From Holophagae bacterium (GTDB taxonomy: Bacteria; Acidobacteriota; Holophagae; Acanthopleuribacterales; Acanthopleuribacteraceae): a stretch of DNA of 64,000 nucleotides. The position numbers were made by a program, and so were the translations under genes. How positions within the stretch are numbered: the stretch's first letter is position 1; the number at the start of each line of letters is the position of its first letter. Shown here piece by piece: positions 39,922 to 49,508 of this stretch. Location of the stretch: assembly GCA_029263455.1 (NCBI GenBank), contig JAJCXM010000038.1:124001-188000 (forward strand), read 5' to 3'. Under the pieces are notes generated by a model. That model was not told where the DNA came from. It was given only the letters and a program-made list of their open reading frames with translations, and did not search any database.

Positions 39922-40803
39922 ATGATGATTTTTTTATTGGCCATCATGTTTCAACCGCCAGGACGCATTATTGATCGTGGGCTTCCCGTTCTAAATATCA
40001 ATGATCAGGTTGGTCTGGCCCGCGTCAATGTAACTTGGGACGGAGATCCTCCGGAATTTTCAGGCGATCACTTTACGCTACCCGAGCTGGATCCAGACGA
40101 TAGGTGGGTTATCACTACGATTACCACCTGGATGAGTCCAGGTGCAACAGCAGCCGAAACTGATAATGACCTGGATTTTTCTGACGAACCTTACGTTCTT
40201 TCCAATGACTTTCAGTCCTTATCTCTCTATCTCGAGATCGATGGTGTGTTGGCGGTCAAGTCCAGTGGATCCTTCTTGCCTGGTACCGACCTGACCTCAA
40301 ATCAAGAAATAAGCATCCAACGAGTTCAGTATGTTCATGCCACAGAACACGACTATCAAGGTAGATCTGGACAGTATCTGCCCCTATACGAGGTTAAGTT
40401 TACGGGATTGGACATCCATGTTCCGGGGAACACTATGATCAAGTTTGGGGTAGATGGCACAAGCAATACTGGAGAGAATTGGTATAACCATTCCTCAAAC
40501 AAGGATGGAGGTGGTGTTCCTGCTGATCAATCCGATGACTTGTATATGTATTTCGAGAATCTGGGACCCTCTTTTCTGGGAACATGGAATAGTGACCGGA
40601 ATGGTCCTCCCGGAACCTATGGTGGAGGGGGAGCTCGAATTTCAACCGACATCAATGTGATAGTCGATGGCTACGTACAATTGGGTGTTCCGACCTTAAG
40701 CACGACATCCTTGATAGTTTTCGTTTTTGGCCTCATGATGTTGGGGATATGTTTTGTGAAAGCCAGAGCAAACGAGTTGTGGAAAACGCAGAAGCCAAAC
40801 TAG
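39922..40803 (+). CDS. Exported protein with IPTL-like C-terminal sorting tail
   Basis: A 293-residue protein of unknown family. It has a very short hydrophobic N terminus (MMIFLLAIMFQ) that may be the signal sequence. The body is beta-rich and acidic, with VQYVHATEHDYQGRSGQYLP and a Gly/Asn-rich stretch near residue 230. The C terminus, VPTLSTTSLIVFVFGLMMLG followed by basic residues, has the PTL-hydrophobic helix-basic layout of IPTL-CTERM tails, though the usual EWG is replaced by STTS. Expected at the cell surface or outer membrane. AGGA lies 9 bases ahead of the ATG. Confidence 0.65.
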   Translation: MMIFLLAIMFQPPGRIIDRGLPVLNINDQVGLARVNVTWDGDPPEFSGDHFTLPELDPDDRWVITTITTWMSPGATAAETDNDLDFSDEPYVLSNDFQSLSLYLEIDGVLAVKSSGSFLPGTDLTSNQEISIQRVQYVHATEHDYQGRSGQYLPLYEVKFTGLDIHVPGNTMIKFGVDGTSNTGENWYNHSSNKDGGGVPADQSDDLYMYFENLGPSFLGTWNSDRNGPPGTYGGGGARISTDINVIVDGYVQLGVPTLSTTSLIVFVFGLMMLGICFVKARANELWKTQKPN

Positions 40804-41415
40804 GCATTGAAGATTCTGAATGGCTGGACACGGACCGCTGACACAAATGCAAGTTTTGTTATGGGACTCCTGGGACCGAACCAAATTCATCGCTATTCCA
40901 ATATTTGCCTTCACCTGCAATTGGCTTATCAACAGTCGTTGTCGGTATTGGTGTGCTAATGCGTATCGAAATCTCGCCGAAAACAACATGATGGGATATT
41001 CTATGTTGCCTCAATGCCAACGCCGCACACCAGACTTCGCGGCGTCGGACTTAATAAATCAATGACGCGTGGTGACCATGACTATCTTGTACAGCCGTTG
41101 AACTTACCGTCCGGCAGTCCCCAGCGTCGTTACGCGAATGGATCAGTCGGGGCCGTTTCATCCAATCCCAGCGCTTTTGCTGAATGCTTTAAGAATTGGC
41201 TCCATAGGAATCGAAGGCGGACATGAACCGGCAGCTTGTCTTCCGTCGCGCAGCAAGCGAAAGAGGCTGGCAAGTGGGTTCACATGATTTGGGCTTTATG
41301 CATGCGTCAAATCACACGCTAAGTAATCGCATATTGGGGCTCTGCGTGATTCGGGGGGGTGGGAGCAATTCGTTTGATCGACGATTGGTCCTGAGGAGCC
41401 ACTTGTCTCGGCTGG
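40804..41415. other. 612-base stretch without a confident gene
   Basis: Several short forward frames (up to about 80 codons) overlap and shift phase. None has a recognisable motif or a good ribosome site. The stretch separates two convergent IPTL-tail genes and might contain a decayed gene. No terminator-like hairpin stands out. Confidence 0.4.
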
Positions 41416-44301
41416 TTAAAGTTGAGTTATGCGGAATTGATTGCTTGGCGTGAGATTCTGACGTTTGGAAATGAGAATGGCGACTGAGGCCAAAGCGAGG
41501 ATCATGATAATCAATCCCCATTCACCAAGAGTGGGCACGGTGATCAGAGCAAATCGAGTAAGAATCGTCAGGGTACCGGTTATGGTGGTGATGTAGGTAC
41601 AGTCTGATTCGGCTAACACACCTGTTTGCACGAATCCGTCTTGACCGACCGTAAAGGTACCGAGAAGGATCCAGTCGGCCGGATTTGCCGAATTATTGGT
41701 CTTATAAAGATCGAAGACGCAAGTTGGCGTCCCGCCGGCTAAGATCGGCCCGCCAATCTCGGCAGCCAGTGTCATTTCACCGCACGTATCTATGTTCTCA
41801 ACGGTAACGGAAACCGCAGCACTGAGACCAGTATAGTTACCTCCCGTGGCAGGACCTAACGAAATGTCAAAGGTCTGGTCGGCATCGATGATGTCATCTT
41901 CAACTGGGGTGACGGTAACGATTTGGGGTGTTGCGTAGTTTGAGTCGGTGAAGGTTAGACTATTGGGTGCAACAGTTGCCTCGGTGAGGTCACTACTTGA
42001 AATTGGAACCATGACTGAGGATGCCGTAGGTTGGGTAACAAGATTAACGGTGAACGTCATGGAGGGACCGTTTTCCTGCAGTGTGAGGCTAACCGGATCG
42101 ACCGCCAATGACGCTGCTCCATCGTTGTCGGTGTTCAAGGCACTGATGTCAGCGACGGCTGCATCCGTTATAGCGTCATAAATGGGGTCGAAGCTAACGA
42201 TGTTCTCGCTGAAGATGGTGTAAGCCACGGTTCCATCTGCACGGCGAACCAAATCATCTTGTCCTTCAACGGTGACGACCTGTGGCGTACTCCAATTGGC
42301 GGCTGTGAACGTCAGTGTGACGGTCTCCTGGAAGGGGCCGCTCGGGGTAACGCCAACGAGGCCCTCGCCGATGTTATCCGAGCGAAAATCGACGCTTACA
42401 TCGAAAATGGGTTCTGAATTCAATACGACCGTAAAGGTATCTGTGGTACCGGATTCGTCAGTCGTAACCCCTCCGAGATCATCAACCGTGAATCCTGCCG
42501 TATCGGCGTCATCGGCGTTGAAACCCGATATGCTGGTCACAGGTAATCCATGCCAAGTGGCATCACCGCTGCTGGTTCCACCGCCAATGATCGTAAATGG
42601 CCGGCTACCGTCTTGCACATTGTCATCGACACCCGTTGCAACTACGGTTTGTGGCGTATCCCAGTTGGCGTTCGTGAAAGTTAGTATTGATTGGTCGATG
42701 CTGACCTCTGAGAGGTCATCGATACTGAGGTTGATCACCACATCCGCACTGGGCATGGCAGTTAGCACGTAGTCAATGGTACTCATTCCTCCAGCTTCAG
42801 AAGTTGCCAACGGATTGGGTATTGCCGTGACGACGACGTTAGCAATATCATCATCCAATACCGTCCCGGACACATCCGCTGGGTCTATGCTTGAATAAGC
42901 TAAGTCATTGCTGAAAGACGTGGCGGTTGTCACGGTGAAAAATTGGTCCCCATCAACGATGTCGTCGGCAACGCCGGTAACTGTGACAGTGGCCGAGAAA
43001 CTATTAGCCATGTTCATGACGGCACTACTAACGTCGAGGGTAACCTCGGCCGAAGGCGTAAGATCCACGGTTACGGTGTCAGTTGGCGTGCCTACGGTTG
43101 CCACTACGAACATGGCAGTCATTGTGCCGTCCTCATCCACGGTGAGACCATTGGTAGGATTCACTGTGATCGTTGCAGTTCCCTCAATGTTTTGATTGGT
43201 GACGGAAATGTCGGCTGCAGTTACGAGCGCGTAGCAGCCACTTGGATCGTCGGAAACAACCATATTGGTGATGGTATACATCACGTCCCCATCATTTCCG
43301 TCTCCTGAAGGACCTGGCGTTATGGTGACGGTTTGTACGGTGTCGTAGTTCGTCTCCGTAAACACCACAGGGCCAGAAACGTTACCCTCAGTGATGTCCC
43401 CGCTGATAGGTGTGATAGTGACGGTCTCGCCCGGACAAGGTGGCGCCGTCAAGTAAATATCATAGGTAACGGCAGGTCCATCTTCGACAGTCATCAAAGT
43501 AGTGGGTGCCGCGAACACGGAATTGACGAGAGCAGTACCTTCGAGTGCAAAAGCAAAATCGGGATCTGAGGGAGGAGAAGAATCAGGGAAACGGGTCATC
43601 GAACAATCTGTTAGCCGGCGACCCCATGTATCGACACAAGTCGCGGTTCCGGTGATGGGGCTAACCACCGAAACCTGTGGGTTCGCGGTTTGGAACCAGT
43701 TGCTTTCATCACCTATAGGCATGCCAGAGTTTGGCGCCGAAGCACTTTCAGTCCAATTCCATTGGCCTCCGACTAGGACATCCATATTGACTTGAACGAC
43801 GATCCACCATTCTCCCTTGTTCAAGACAGTAGGCGGAATCGCGATACTGAAGTCACCGCCGAAGACTGGGTCCAACTCCACGTAAGTCAGATTCTCCAAG
43901 ACATGATCAGCCATAGACAGATCTGTGTTCGTCAAGGTGGGGCCAGTCTTGCGCACAAAATAGACGTTTACGCTGCTTGCCGGTCCGTTTCCTAGAGAAT
44001 AGTTACCATAGGCGGTAACCGTATTTATTTCCCAGCCACAGCCAGTCACCGTAAAGTCGTCCGCGCCAAACGTGAAAAAGGGCATCGTTAGGATAGAGTC
44101 TGTGAAATGTTGGGAAACCACCGCAAAGGCGGGAACATCTGTTCCGCTTCCGCTATCGAATAATAGGGCACCGCGTCCAGCTTGACGGGGCGAAATGGTC
44201 ATGTCTGTGGCGCCAGCCGTGATGAGATCGAGCGGGGAAGCAGTTTGGGCAAAACCCAACATCGCAAACAAACCCAGCAGTCCCATTAACAATTTTCGCA
44301 T
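41416..44301 (-). CDS. Large surface protein with Calx-beta-like repeats and IPTL-CTERM tail
   Basis: A 961-residue exported protein from the ATG at 44301, which has GGAGGG ahead and a clear signal peptide (MRKLLMGLLGLFAMLGFAQT). After a roughly 230-residue N-terminal domain there are about five to six tandem beta repeats of about 110 residues. Their recurring phrases are LTFTDSNYATPQIVTVTPVE, LTFTNANWDTPQTVVATGVD and LTFTAANWSTPQVVTVEGQD, each followed by D...DGDQ-like acidic loops that resemble calcium-binding Calx-beta domains. The tail VPTLGEWGLIIMILALASVA then KRQ is a textbook IPTL-CTERM signal. Probable adhesin or structural surface protein. No sorting protease was seen in the window. 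Confidence 0.88.
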   Translation of the reverse strand: MRKLLMGLLGLFAMLGFAQTASPLDLITAGATDMTISPRQAGRGALLFDSGSGTDVPAFAVVSQHFTDSILTMPFFTFGADDFTVTGCGWEINTVTAYGNYSLGNGPASSVNVYFVRKTGPTLTNTDLSMADHVLENLTYVELDPVFGGDFSIAIPPTVLNKGEWWIVVQVNMDVLVGGQWNWTESASAPNSGMPIGDESNWFQTANPQVSVVSPITGTATCVDTWGRRLTDCSMTRFPDSSPPSDPDFAFALEGTALVNSVFAAPTTLMTVEDGPAVTYDIYLTAPPCPGETVTITPISGDITEGNVSGPVVFTETNYDTVQTVTITPGPSGDGNDGDVMYTITNMVVSDDPSGCYALVTAADISVTNQNIEGTATITVNPTNGLTVDEDGTMTAMFVVATVGTPTDTVTVDLTPSAEVTLDVSSAVMNMANSFSATVTVTGVADDIVDGDQFFTVTTATSFSNDLAYSSIDPADVSGTVLDDDIANVVVTAIPNPLATSEAGGMSTIDYVLTAMPSADVVINLSIDDLSEVSIDQSILTFTNANWDTPQTVVATGVDDNVQDGSRPFTIIGGGTSSGDATWHGLPVTSISGFNADDADTAGFTVDDLGGVTTDESGTTDTFTVVLNSEPIFDVSVDFRSDNIGEGLVGVTPSGPFQETVTLTFTAANWSTPQVVTVEGQDDLVRRADGTVAYTIFSENIVSFDPIYDAITDAAVADISALNTDNDGAASLAVDPVSLTLQENGPSMTFTVNLVTQPTASSVMVPISSSDLTEATVAPNSLTFTDSNYATPQIVTVTPVEDDIIDADQTFDISLGPATGGNYTGLSAAVSVTVENIDTCGEMTLAAEIGGPILAGGTPTCVFDLYKTNNSANPADWILLGTFTVGQDGFVQTGVLAESDCTYITTITGTLTILTRFALITVPTLGEWGLIIMILALASVAILISKRQNLTPSNQFRITQL

Positions 44302-44795
44302 TCTACCCTCCATTCGTGATCTTCTTGGATTCGTTTCGATTCGTTAGCTTGGTGCGGACAAGGAATAGCGTGACTCATCAGAAAATAGGCAATCATTCTG
44401 TCTCACAAATCCTTCTGCACACGTCTTTAGATATCCAATTTTAGTGAAGCACCAGAAGGTCTCTACAGGTGAATGGGACGAATAGGCCATATATGGGGAT
44501 AAACGAGGGCGAAATCGGGATATCGGCTATCCAAGCTCAATACCGAACACATGGATCTCTACGATGTGGGACCTAGACAAGGGTAACGACCTGAGTGGTG
44601 GTTGATCAGATCCAAACAGCAGTTTTGAGAATGATTCGTGGCCCTTGGGCCGTAGGCCTGCGAATACAAAGCGAAGGTCCCATGCCAATTCCTGAAGCGC
44701 CAGACAGTGAGTTGACCAGCATGACTGGAAAGAACTCGGCTCAATTATTGAAGTCAGGTGCCAAGAAAAGGATGGAATCTCGGTCGTTGTAGAAC
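44302..44795. other. About 490 bases upstream of the surface protein, no supported gene
   Basis: Contains the promoter region of the reverse surface-protein gene (44314 onward). A 65-codon forward frame (44595-44792) and a reverse frame opposite it have no recognisable features. Confidence 0.4.
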
Positions 44796-45560
44796 CTATT
44801 GGAGAAATCGGCCCTCCAGGTTTTGACGGTAACTTTTTGAGACTTTGTGTTGGGACTTGTCCTTGAGTACGGCAACAAGGCCGTTGTCATAGGATGTCGT
44901 CAAGTAATCCAATTCATTGATGTTGATGATGATTGATCGGTGTATTCTGGCGAAATGGCGAGAGTCTAATTCGTTTGAAATCATTTCCATTGTCTTGCGT
45001 AGTAAGAAAGTTTTGCTGCTGGTATGTAGCTCAACATAGTTTTTGGCGCCGCTTATCCACACTACCTCGTCTGTTTGTACGATGATCGATTTTTGGCCTT
45101 GCTTGACCAAAAACCGAGATTCATATCGATCTTCGTCCTCTTTGCTGGAGAGTAACCTAACGATTGACTCATGAAACTCTTCCGTTTTGGGCATGGCCCT
45201 TGTCCTGATCCTAGCTATGATTTCCTCAATTTGCACATGATCAACCGGCTTTAAGACATAGTTGAGGGCATGGACTCGAAAGGCTTCCATCAGATATTCA
45301 TCGTGGGCCGAGACGAAGACAACCATTGGCGCTGGAGACAGCTTAAGGACTTCTCTTGCGATCGTCATCCCTGACATTTTCGGCATCTGGATGTCCAGGA
45401 AGATCAGGTCGGGAAGCATATTCTGACTTGATCGCAACCCTTCAGAGGGATCCTGGAATTCACCGATTACGTCAACGTCCTGAGAGGCTGACAAAATACT
45501 CTTCAGGTTACGAATGGCAAGTGGTTCATCGTCAATAATGATCGTTCTAATGCAGGGCAT
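44796..45560 (-). CDS. LytTR-family response regulator
   Basis: A cytoplasmic response regulator, 254 residues from the ATG at 45560, which lies 14 bases inside the end of the kinase gene with AGGAG ahead. The receiver domain is complete: acidic pair in IIIDDEP, phosphoacceptor Asp56 (LIFLDIQMP), Ser84 and Lys104 (VLKPV). The C-terminal LytTR DNA-binding domain (about 150-254) has VVWISGAKNYVELHTSSKTF and FARIHRSIIININELD. Members usually bind direct repeats upstream of surface or export genes. Partner of the upstream kinase; targets not visible, but surface-protein genes flank it. Confidence 0.94.
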   Translation of the reverse strand: MPCIRTIIIDDEPLAIRNLKSILSASQDVDVIGEFQDPSEGLRSSQNMLPDLIFLDIQMPKMSGMTIAREVLKLSPAPMVVFVSAHDEYLMEAFRVHALNYVLKPVDHVQIEEIIARIRTRAMPKTEEFHESIVRLLSSKEDEDRYESRFLVKQGQKSIIVQTDEVVWISGAKNYVELHTSSKTFLLRKTMEMISNELDSRHFARIHRSIIININELDYLTTSYDNGLVAVLKDKSQHKVSKSYRQNLEGRFLQ

Positions 45561-46695
45561 TCTCTTCGCTCCTGGATGCAGGCAGGACAAGCCGTGTACG
45601 CATCGTCTTGGCATCTTGTACACTAAGTTCGAGGTCAAAGTCCTCTTGGAACAATTGGTTCAGCCTTGATCGAATATTCTTCAATCCAATCCCGAACCCC
45701 TTCATGTCCTTGAGGTCTGAACAAATTCCGTTTTCGATTTCAACAAGCAAATGAGTGTTTTCCATTGATAACTTAATCGATAAAAGCCCGTCGTTGCTCC
45801 CTGCTCCGATTCCGTGGTGCACCGCGTTTTCAACCAGGGGTTGCAAAACCATGACTGGGATCAAGACACCTTTGCATTGTTCGTCCATTGAAAGGTCGAC
45901 CTTAAGTCTTTTTTCAAAACGTGCAATTTGAATCGCCAGAAAGACTTTCTGGAACTCGATCTCCTTTTCCAGAGATATCCACTGGTATCCCTCGATTTCC
46001 AAGTAGTGCCGCAAAAGCTGGCCCAGTTTTGTCAACAGAGCAATGGCTTCGTCTTTTTTCGATTCTCTGATAAGGCCCGATGCCGCATTTAGCGAGTTAA
46101 AGAAGAAATGTGGCTGTAACTGGGCCTTAAGTGCGGACAGCCGAGCTTCAGCGAGATTCCTAGACAACTCAAGATTTTCAATTGTGAGCCTCCTGGTCTT
46201 TTCACGCTCTTTTCGCTTGTCGTCGTAATAGATAGACAGGTATACACTGATTAGAATGACCCAGTACCAGTAATAGTCCATTAAGACCGTGAAAAGCTGA
46301 CGGTCGTGTTGCGTGATGTCATGGAAAACGGGGATGATGCGCAACAAGAATTCCATCAGGTGGATCAACTTCCAGTAAAACGGGAGCCAAACGATACTGG
46401 TAAGAAAATGGATGATTGCTGGTTTAATCCAGTTCTTTTCCTTAAAACGAAAGTGTTCCGAAATGGAATAGACAATCGGCAGCATGATGGACCATGGCAA
46501 CCAAAGCATGCTGTAAAAATAGAAAGCATTCACAAGATCAATCGGGCGACCCGAAATCAAAAGAGCGGAAGTTTGCATGGCCACGGTCAAGATAGATGCA
46601 GCCGTAAAAAAACCCAAGCCGTATAGCCATCTCAAGAAAAATACGCTCAAGAATTCGTTCGAAAAATTAGGCAAGTTGATAGGTGTAATTTTCAT
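45547..46695 (-). CDS. LytS/YehU-type sensor histidine kinase
   Basis: A 382-residue membrane kinase. About four hydrophobic segments lie in the first 160 residues without a large periplasmic domain, so the signal is probably sensed in or near the membrane. The H-box LKAQLQPHFFFNSLNA carries His196 in the PHFFFN context of the His_kinase (LytS) family. The ATPase part has PLVENAVHHGIGAG and GIGLKNIRSRL. A short coiled coil (about 160-190) joins the two. Its stop overlaps the response regulator start, so the pair forms an operon. Confidence 0.93.
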   Translation of the reverse strand: MKITPINLPNFSNEFLSVFFLRWLYGLGFFTAASILTVAMQTSALLISGRPIDLVNAFYFYSMLWLPWSIMLPIVYSISEHFRFKEKNWIKPAIIHFLTSIVWLPFYWKLIHLMEFLLRIIPVFHDITQHDRQLFTVLMDYYWYWVILISVYLSIYYDDKRKEREKTRRLTIENLELSRNLAEARLSALKAQLQPHFFFNSLNAASGLIRESKKDEAIALLTKLGQLLRHYLEIEGYQWISLEKEIEFQKVFLAIQIARFEKRLKVDLSMDEQCKGVLIPVMVLQPLVENAVHHGIGAGSNDGLLSIKLSMENTHLLVEIENGICSDLKDMKGFGIGLKNIRSRLNQLFQEDFDLELSVQDAKTMRTRLVLPASRSEENALH

Positions 46696-47512
46696 TTATT
46701 CGAAGTGATTGCGCTCGTAGACGTCGATAACAAGATGGCAGTATTTAAGCATACGGCATCACATCTAGCAGGATCCTAGGTGGCCCGGTCCGATTGACGT
46801 AACCTAAATCTCTCCCGGCTCGTATCAGATGTGCGCGAGAAGCGTATCGATACAATAGCCGAAAAGCAACGCAGCGCACGATCTAATTACATCTATGAAA
46901 CTAGCAATTTCATAGGCGCTAAGCCGCAGGACGGCAGTGCGTATCTCGTCCAAAGAGATTCATGATTGGTTGGAATTAGATTACTCATTTACGACATCAT
47001 AGCTGTTTACAAGCGAGACGCGTCTGACACCGAAAACTTCAATGTGAACATCTATGTTGGTAACCAAATCGCCTATTAAGTCGAAGCCAACGGCCGTCAC
47101 CGGTGGATTAAGATTCACGTCCATTTTGTCGACAAACGTATTGGGTGCCGTCGCCTCTTCATAACGACAATGATCGGTAAAGATGTTCAGACCACCTTGC
47201 GCGCTTCCAACCAGTGACGCACATTTAAACGGATTACCTACCTATCTGGGAGCACACAGGATATCATTTGATCGATCCATGTTCCGGGTTACTCATTTAA
47301 CGTCTGATTTCGAAAGCTCAGGCAGAGAATCAAGCATTTATGCACAAGTTTCCGATGCAATTGTATGAATCAGGCATCACATTAGTCACCCAGATAGCGT
47401 GTCTTAGTCACAAATGAGACTCTCCTTGATGGCGTATGTCAAAAAGATAGTGATATTTACGGAAAAAACGTTACATAATAGTTGACAGCCTATTGGGAGG
47501 GAAGATCGTCGC
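46696..47512. other. 817-base stretch with a gene remnant and otherwise no gene
   Basis: Upstream of the kinase gene. It contains the decayed reverse-strand fragment described separately (46981-47241). The remainder shows only short frames. GGGAGGGAAG near 47496-47505 is the ribosome site of the following forward gene. Confidence 0.45.
46981..47241 (-). pseudogene. C-terminal remnant of a secreted, choice-of-anchor-like protein
   Basis: An 86-codon reverse frame stops at 46981-46983 and runs back to an in-frame TAG at 47242-47244, with no start codon near its 5' end. The translation is strikingly protein-like, with GGLNIFTDHCRYEEATAP, NPPVTAVGFDLIGDLV and IDVHIEVFGVR. The PVTAVGFDL phrase is typical of the beta domain of PEP-CTERM/choice-of-anchor surface proteins. 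The lack of start and signal peptide suggests a truncated gene. A frameshift upstream cannot be excluded. Confidence 0.4.
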
Positions 47513-47896
47513 ATGAAACTAACTAAGCTGTTTGGACGCTTTGATGATCCGGTGCGATTCGATCAGGTTTCTGAATTCAATCCCGCTTGCGAGCGAGGTT
47601 ACTTCTCGTCATTTGCCGGCGATTTGCGAATCCACACTGACGGCATGAAGAATGCTCTAGTTGATGAAGATCCTGTCGCTCTGCTGGACATAGTGCCTTT
47701 GATTCAGAAATCAGCCGAGCGACTTGGATTCCTGCTGTTGGCAGAGATGGCGCATTCCTTGTTGTTTGTCAGCAGCGAAGAACGTATGCGTCAACAAGCC
47801 CTGGAGCTGATCGGAAGTTGCGAAGTCTTGCTCACGTCAATTGAACGTGGCTTGCATGGCCTTGATGAAGCTTCAACATCTGATAAAAATGCATAA
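47513..47896 (+). CDS. Small helical protein of unknown function
   Basis: A 127-residue soluble protein with an excellent ribosome site (GGGAGGGAAG) before the ATG. Family not recognised. Residues about 50-115 are predicted helical, with IVPLIQKSAERLGFLLLAEM and a second helix ALELIGSCEVLLTSIERGL. The spacing faintly recalls a histidine phosphotransfer (HPt) helical bundle, but the histidine position is not conserved. A two-component kinase lies 0.8 kb away, on the other strand. Confidence 0.6.
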   Translation: MKLTKLFGRFDDPVRFDQVSEFNPACERGYFSSFAGDLRIHTDGMKNALVDEDPVALLDIVPLIQKSAERLGFLLLAEMAHSLLFVSSEERMRQQALELIGSCEVLLTSIERGLHGLDEASTSDKNA

Positions 47897-48015
47897 CCTC
47901 AGCATTTTCCAATATGGCTACATTCTTGTTGGCAGGGATGAACGGATTCAATTGCAATTTGATGATGTGATTGCGAACGTGAGTAAGAGAGATGATTGAG
48001 TCGGATGCGCCGGGA

Positions 48016-49017
48016 TCACATCAAGTTCACCTGAGCGACTAAAGCTAAAACCGACGTTTGCGGCCATAAGACAAACTGGTCGCCGAGCCAAGCGAAAACG
48101 GGTGCCGTGTTGTCAGGATTATTTTGATAGGCAACCCACTCTCCGTTACCAGCAATCCCCACATTCAGTTGAGCTGGGTAACTGCCGGATCCAGACGAGT
48201 CCGCTATCAATTGGCCGTTGCCCTCTTCAAAGCGGTACTGGGCAACAAGACCCGGGAAGGGCGTGTTCAGCACTCGATTAGCAACCTCTTGAATTTGAGC
48301 CAACGTAAGTGATGTATCCCATATTCTCAATTCATCTATGTATCCGCTAAATGAAGGGTAGGCTTCGCCTGCGTCATGTTTTTCAGCTGCCAGCACAAGG
48401 AACCATCCATACGGAGTCAATTGTCCGGTATTGCAGTCTCCAGTCACAGGGATGCCATCATTTGGGTAACTCAAATCTGCGTGTGAAATACCGGTTGAAC
48501 TGACCATGTCCAAGGTACCATCGACGTAAATACGTTTTTGCCCGATTACCGCATCCCGCACGACGCAGACATGGTGCCACCGGCCGTCCAAAACATCTGT
48601 ATTACCTTCGATTGTATTGGATGGATCCACTGGGCCGTCACCCGTATCCGTTCCAAACGCCACAAATCCACCCATAATCGAAAGCCCAAACGCGCGAGCA
48701 GTGCCGCACCAAACGTCGCGGTCTAGAATAATATTTCCGTCTATCCATGAGTAATCCCAAAGTTCGATATCACCGCCCTGACTGGCGCTTGTATTGTCAA
48801 GCAATTGACCTTTCAACCAGAAGTCGATACTGAAACTAGCACTTCCGATGTCTGCTGCAGCCGATCCATCGGGGCCCGGTTCATTGTCATCAATCGGTAT
48901 CAATACCCGATCTTGCTGGCCTGGCGGCCCAACGCCAGTACCGTAAAAACGTATGGCAAACTGGGAAGCTTGCCCCCAGCTCATGGTTGAAATCAGAATT
49001 AGCAAAAATGGGCGCAT
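48016..49017 (-). CDS. Secreted LamG/concanavalin-like lectin domain protein
   Basis: A 333-residue exported protein with a signal peptide (MRPFLLILISTMSWGQAS) from the ATG at 49017; a TTG four codons earlier is possible. One jelly-roll domain of the LamG_3 type covers about residues 20-250, with SASFSIDFWLKG, DGRWHHVCVVRD, KRIYVDGTLD and FSGYIDELRIWDTSLTLAQI. A C-terminal stretch (LVAQYRFEEGNGQLIADSSG) looks like the start of a second such module that is cut short. Probably binds carbohydrate or matrix outside the cell. No anchoring tail. Confidence 0.82.
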   Translation of the reverse strand: MRPFLLILISTMSWGQASQFAIRFYGTGVGPPGQQDRVLIPIDDNEPGPDGSAAADIGSASFSIDFWLKGQLLDNTSASQGGDIELWDYSWIDGNIILDRDVWCGTARAFGLSIMGGFVAFGTDTGDGPVDPSNTIEGNTDVLDGRWHHVCVVRDAVIGQKRIYVDGTLDMVSSTGISHADLSYPNDGIPVTGDCNTGQLTPYGWFLVLAAEKHDAGEAYPSFSGYIDELRIWDTSLTLAQIQEVANRVLNTPFPGLVAQYRFEEGNGQLIADSSGSGSYPAQLNVGIAGNGEWVAYQNNPDNTAPVFAWLGDQFVLWPQTSVLALVAQVNLM

Positions 49018-49508
49018 GGATGAGATCAATTATTTAGCAGAACGGAATTGGTCACAATGCGCATGATCACATTTGATTTAAAACACGGGCTGGGTCTCTG
49101 TCGACATTTGATTTGATGATCTTAGTGGGACGGACATCAACGTTAAGCAAACAAGAATGATGATGAAACGCCTTCGCGGATGGTCGTGTTGTGTTTCGAT
49201 TTTGGATCTAATGTTTTGGTTGGCAATCATCCTTTCTTGGGGTTTGTTGCGCGTTGAGTACCACTTAAGCCTCTTTGTAAGTAAGAAAACGGTACAGTTT
49301 CGTTTTGTTGAATCCAAAATGTTGGAATTTGCTTCGTTCCGCGATGTCGAATTAGATAAAGTAATTAAATAGAGATAGATAAGGTGAAACGTTTATTGGC
49401 ACAGGTATTGTAAGTGTTTGGAGAAATAGCGAAACCATGTGTACTATTTCGTTGCGGTACCGTGGTTTACCCGGAAACAGACGTCTATCTAAATTAGGTG
49501 AGGTTCTT
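49018..49508. other. About 490 bases without a confident gene
   Basis: Two overlapping short frames face each other (forward 49157-49372, reverse 49078-49317), each with a hydrophobic patch but no ribosome site or known motif. The right part is the upstream region of the next gene and holds the candidate sigma-54 element. Confidence 0.4.
49397..49411 (+). promoter_or_regulatory. Candidate sigma-54 promoter
   Basis: TGGCAC, five bases, then TTGT matches the -24/-12 sigma-54 pattern (TGGCAC-N5-TTGC) except for T in place of the final C. It lies about 98 bases ahead of the next start codon. A sigma-54 activator gene is present elsewhere in the window. Confidence 0.25.

Noticed and set aside
42272-42772. 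Forward frame of 166 codons opposite the Calx-beta protein
   Set aside because: Low-complexity Val/Thr/Ser text mirrors the repeats on the other strand. The reverse gene has a signal peptide, repeats and sorting tail.
49157-49372. Forward 71-codon membrane peptide gene
   Set aside because: Hydrophobic stretch only. No ribosome site, and a competing reverse frame overlaps it.
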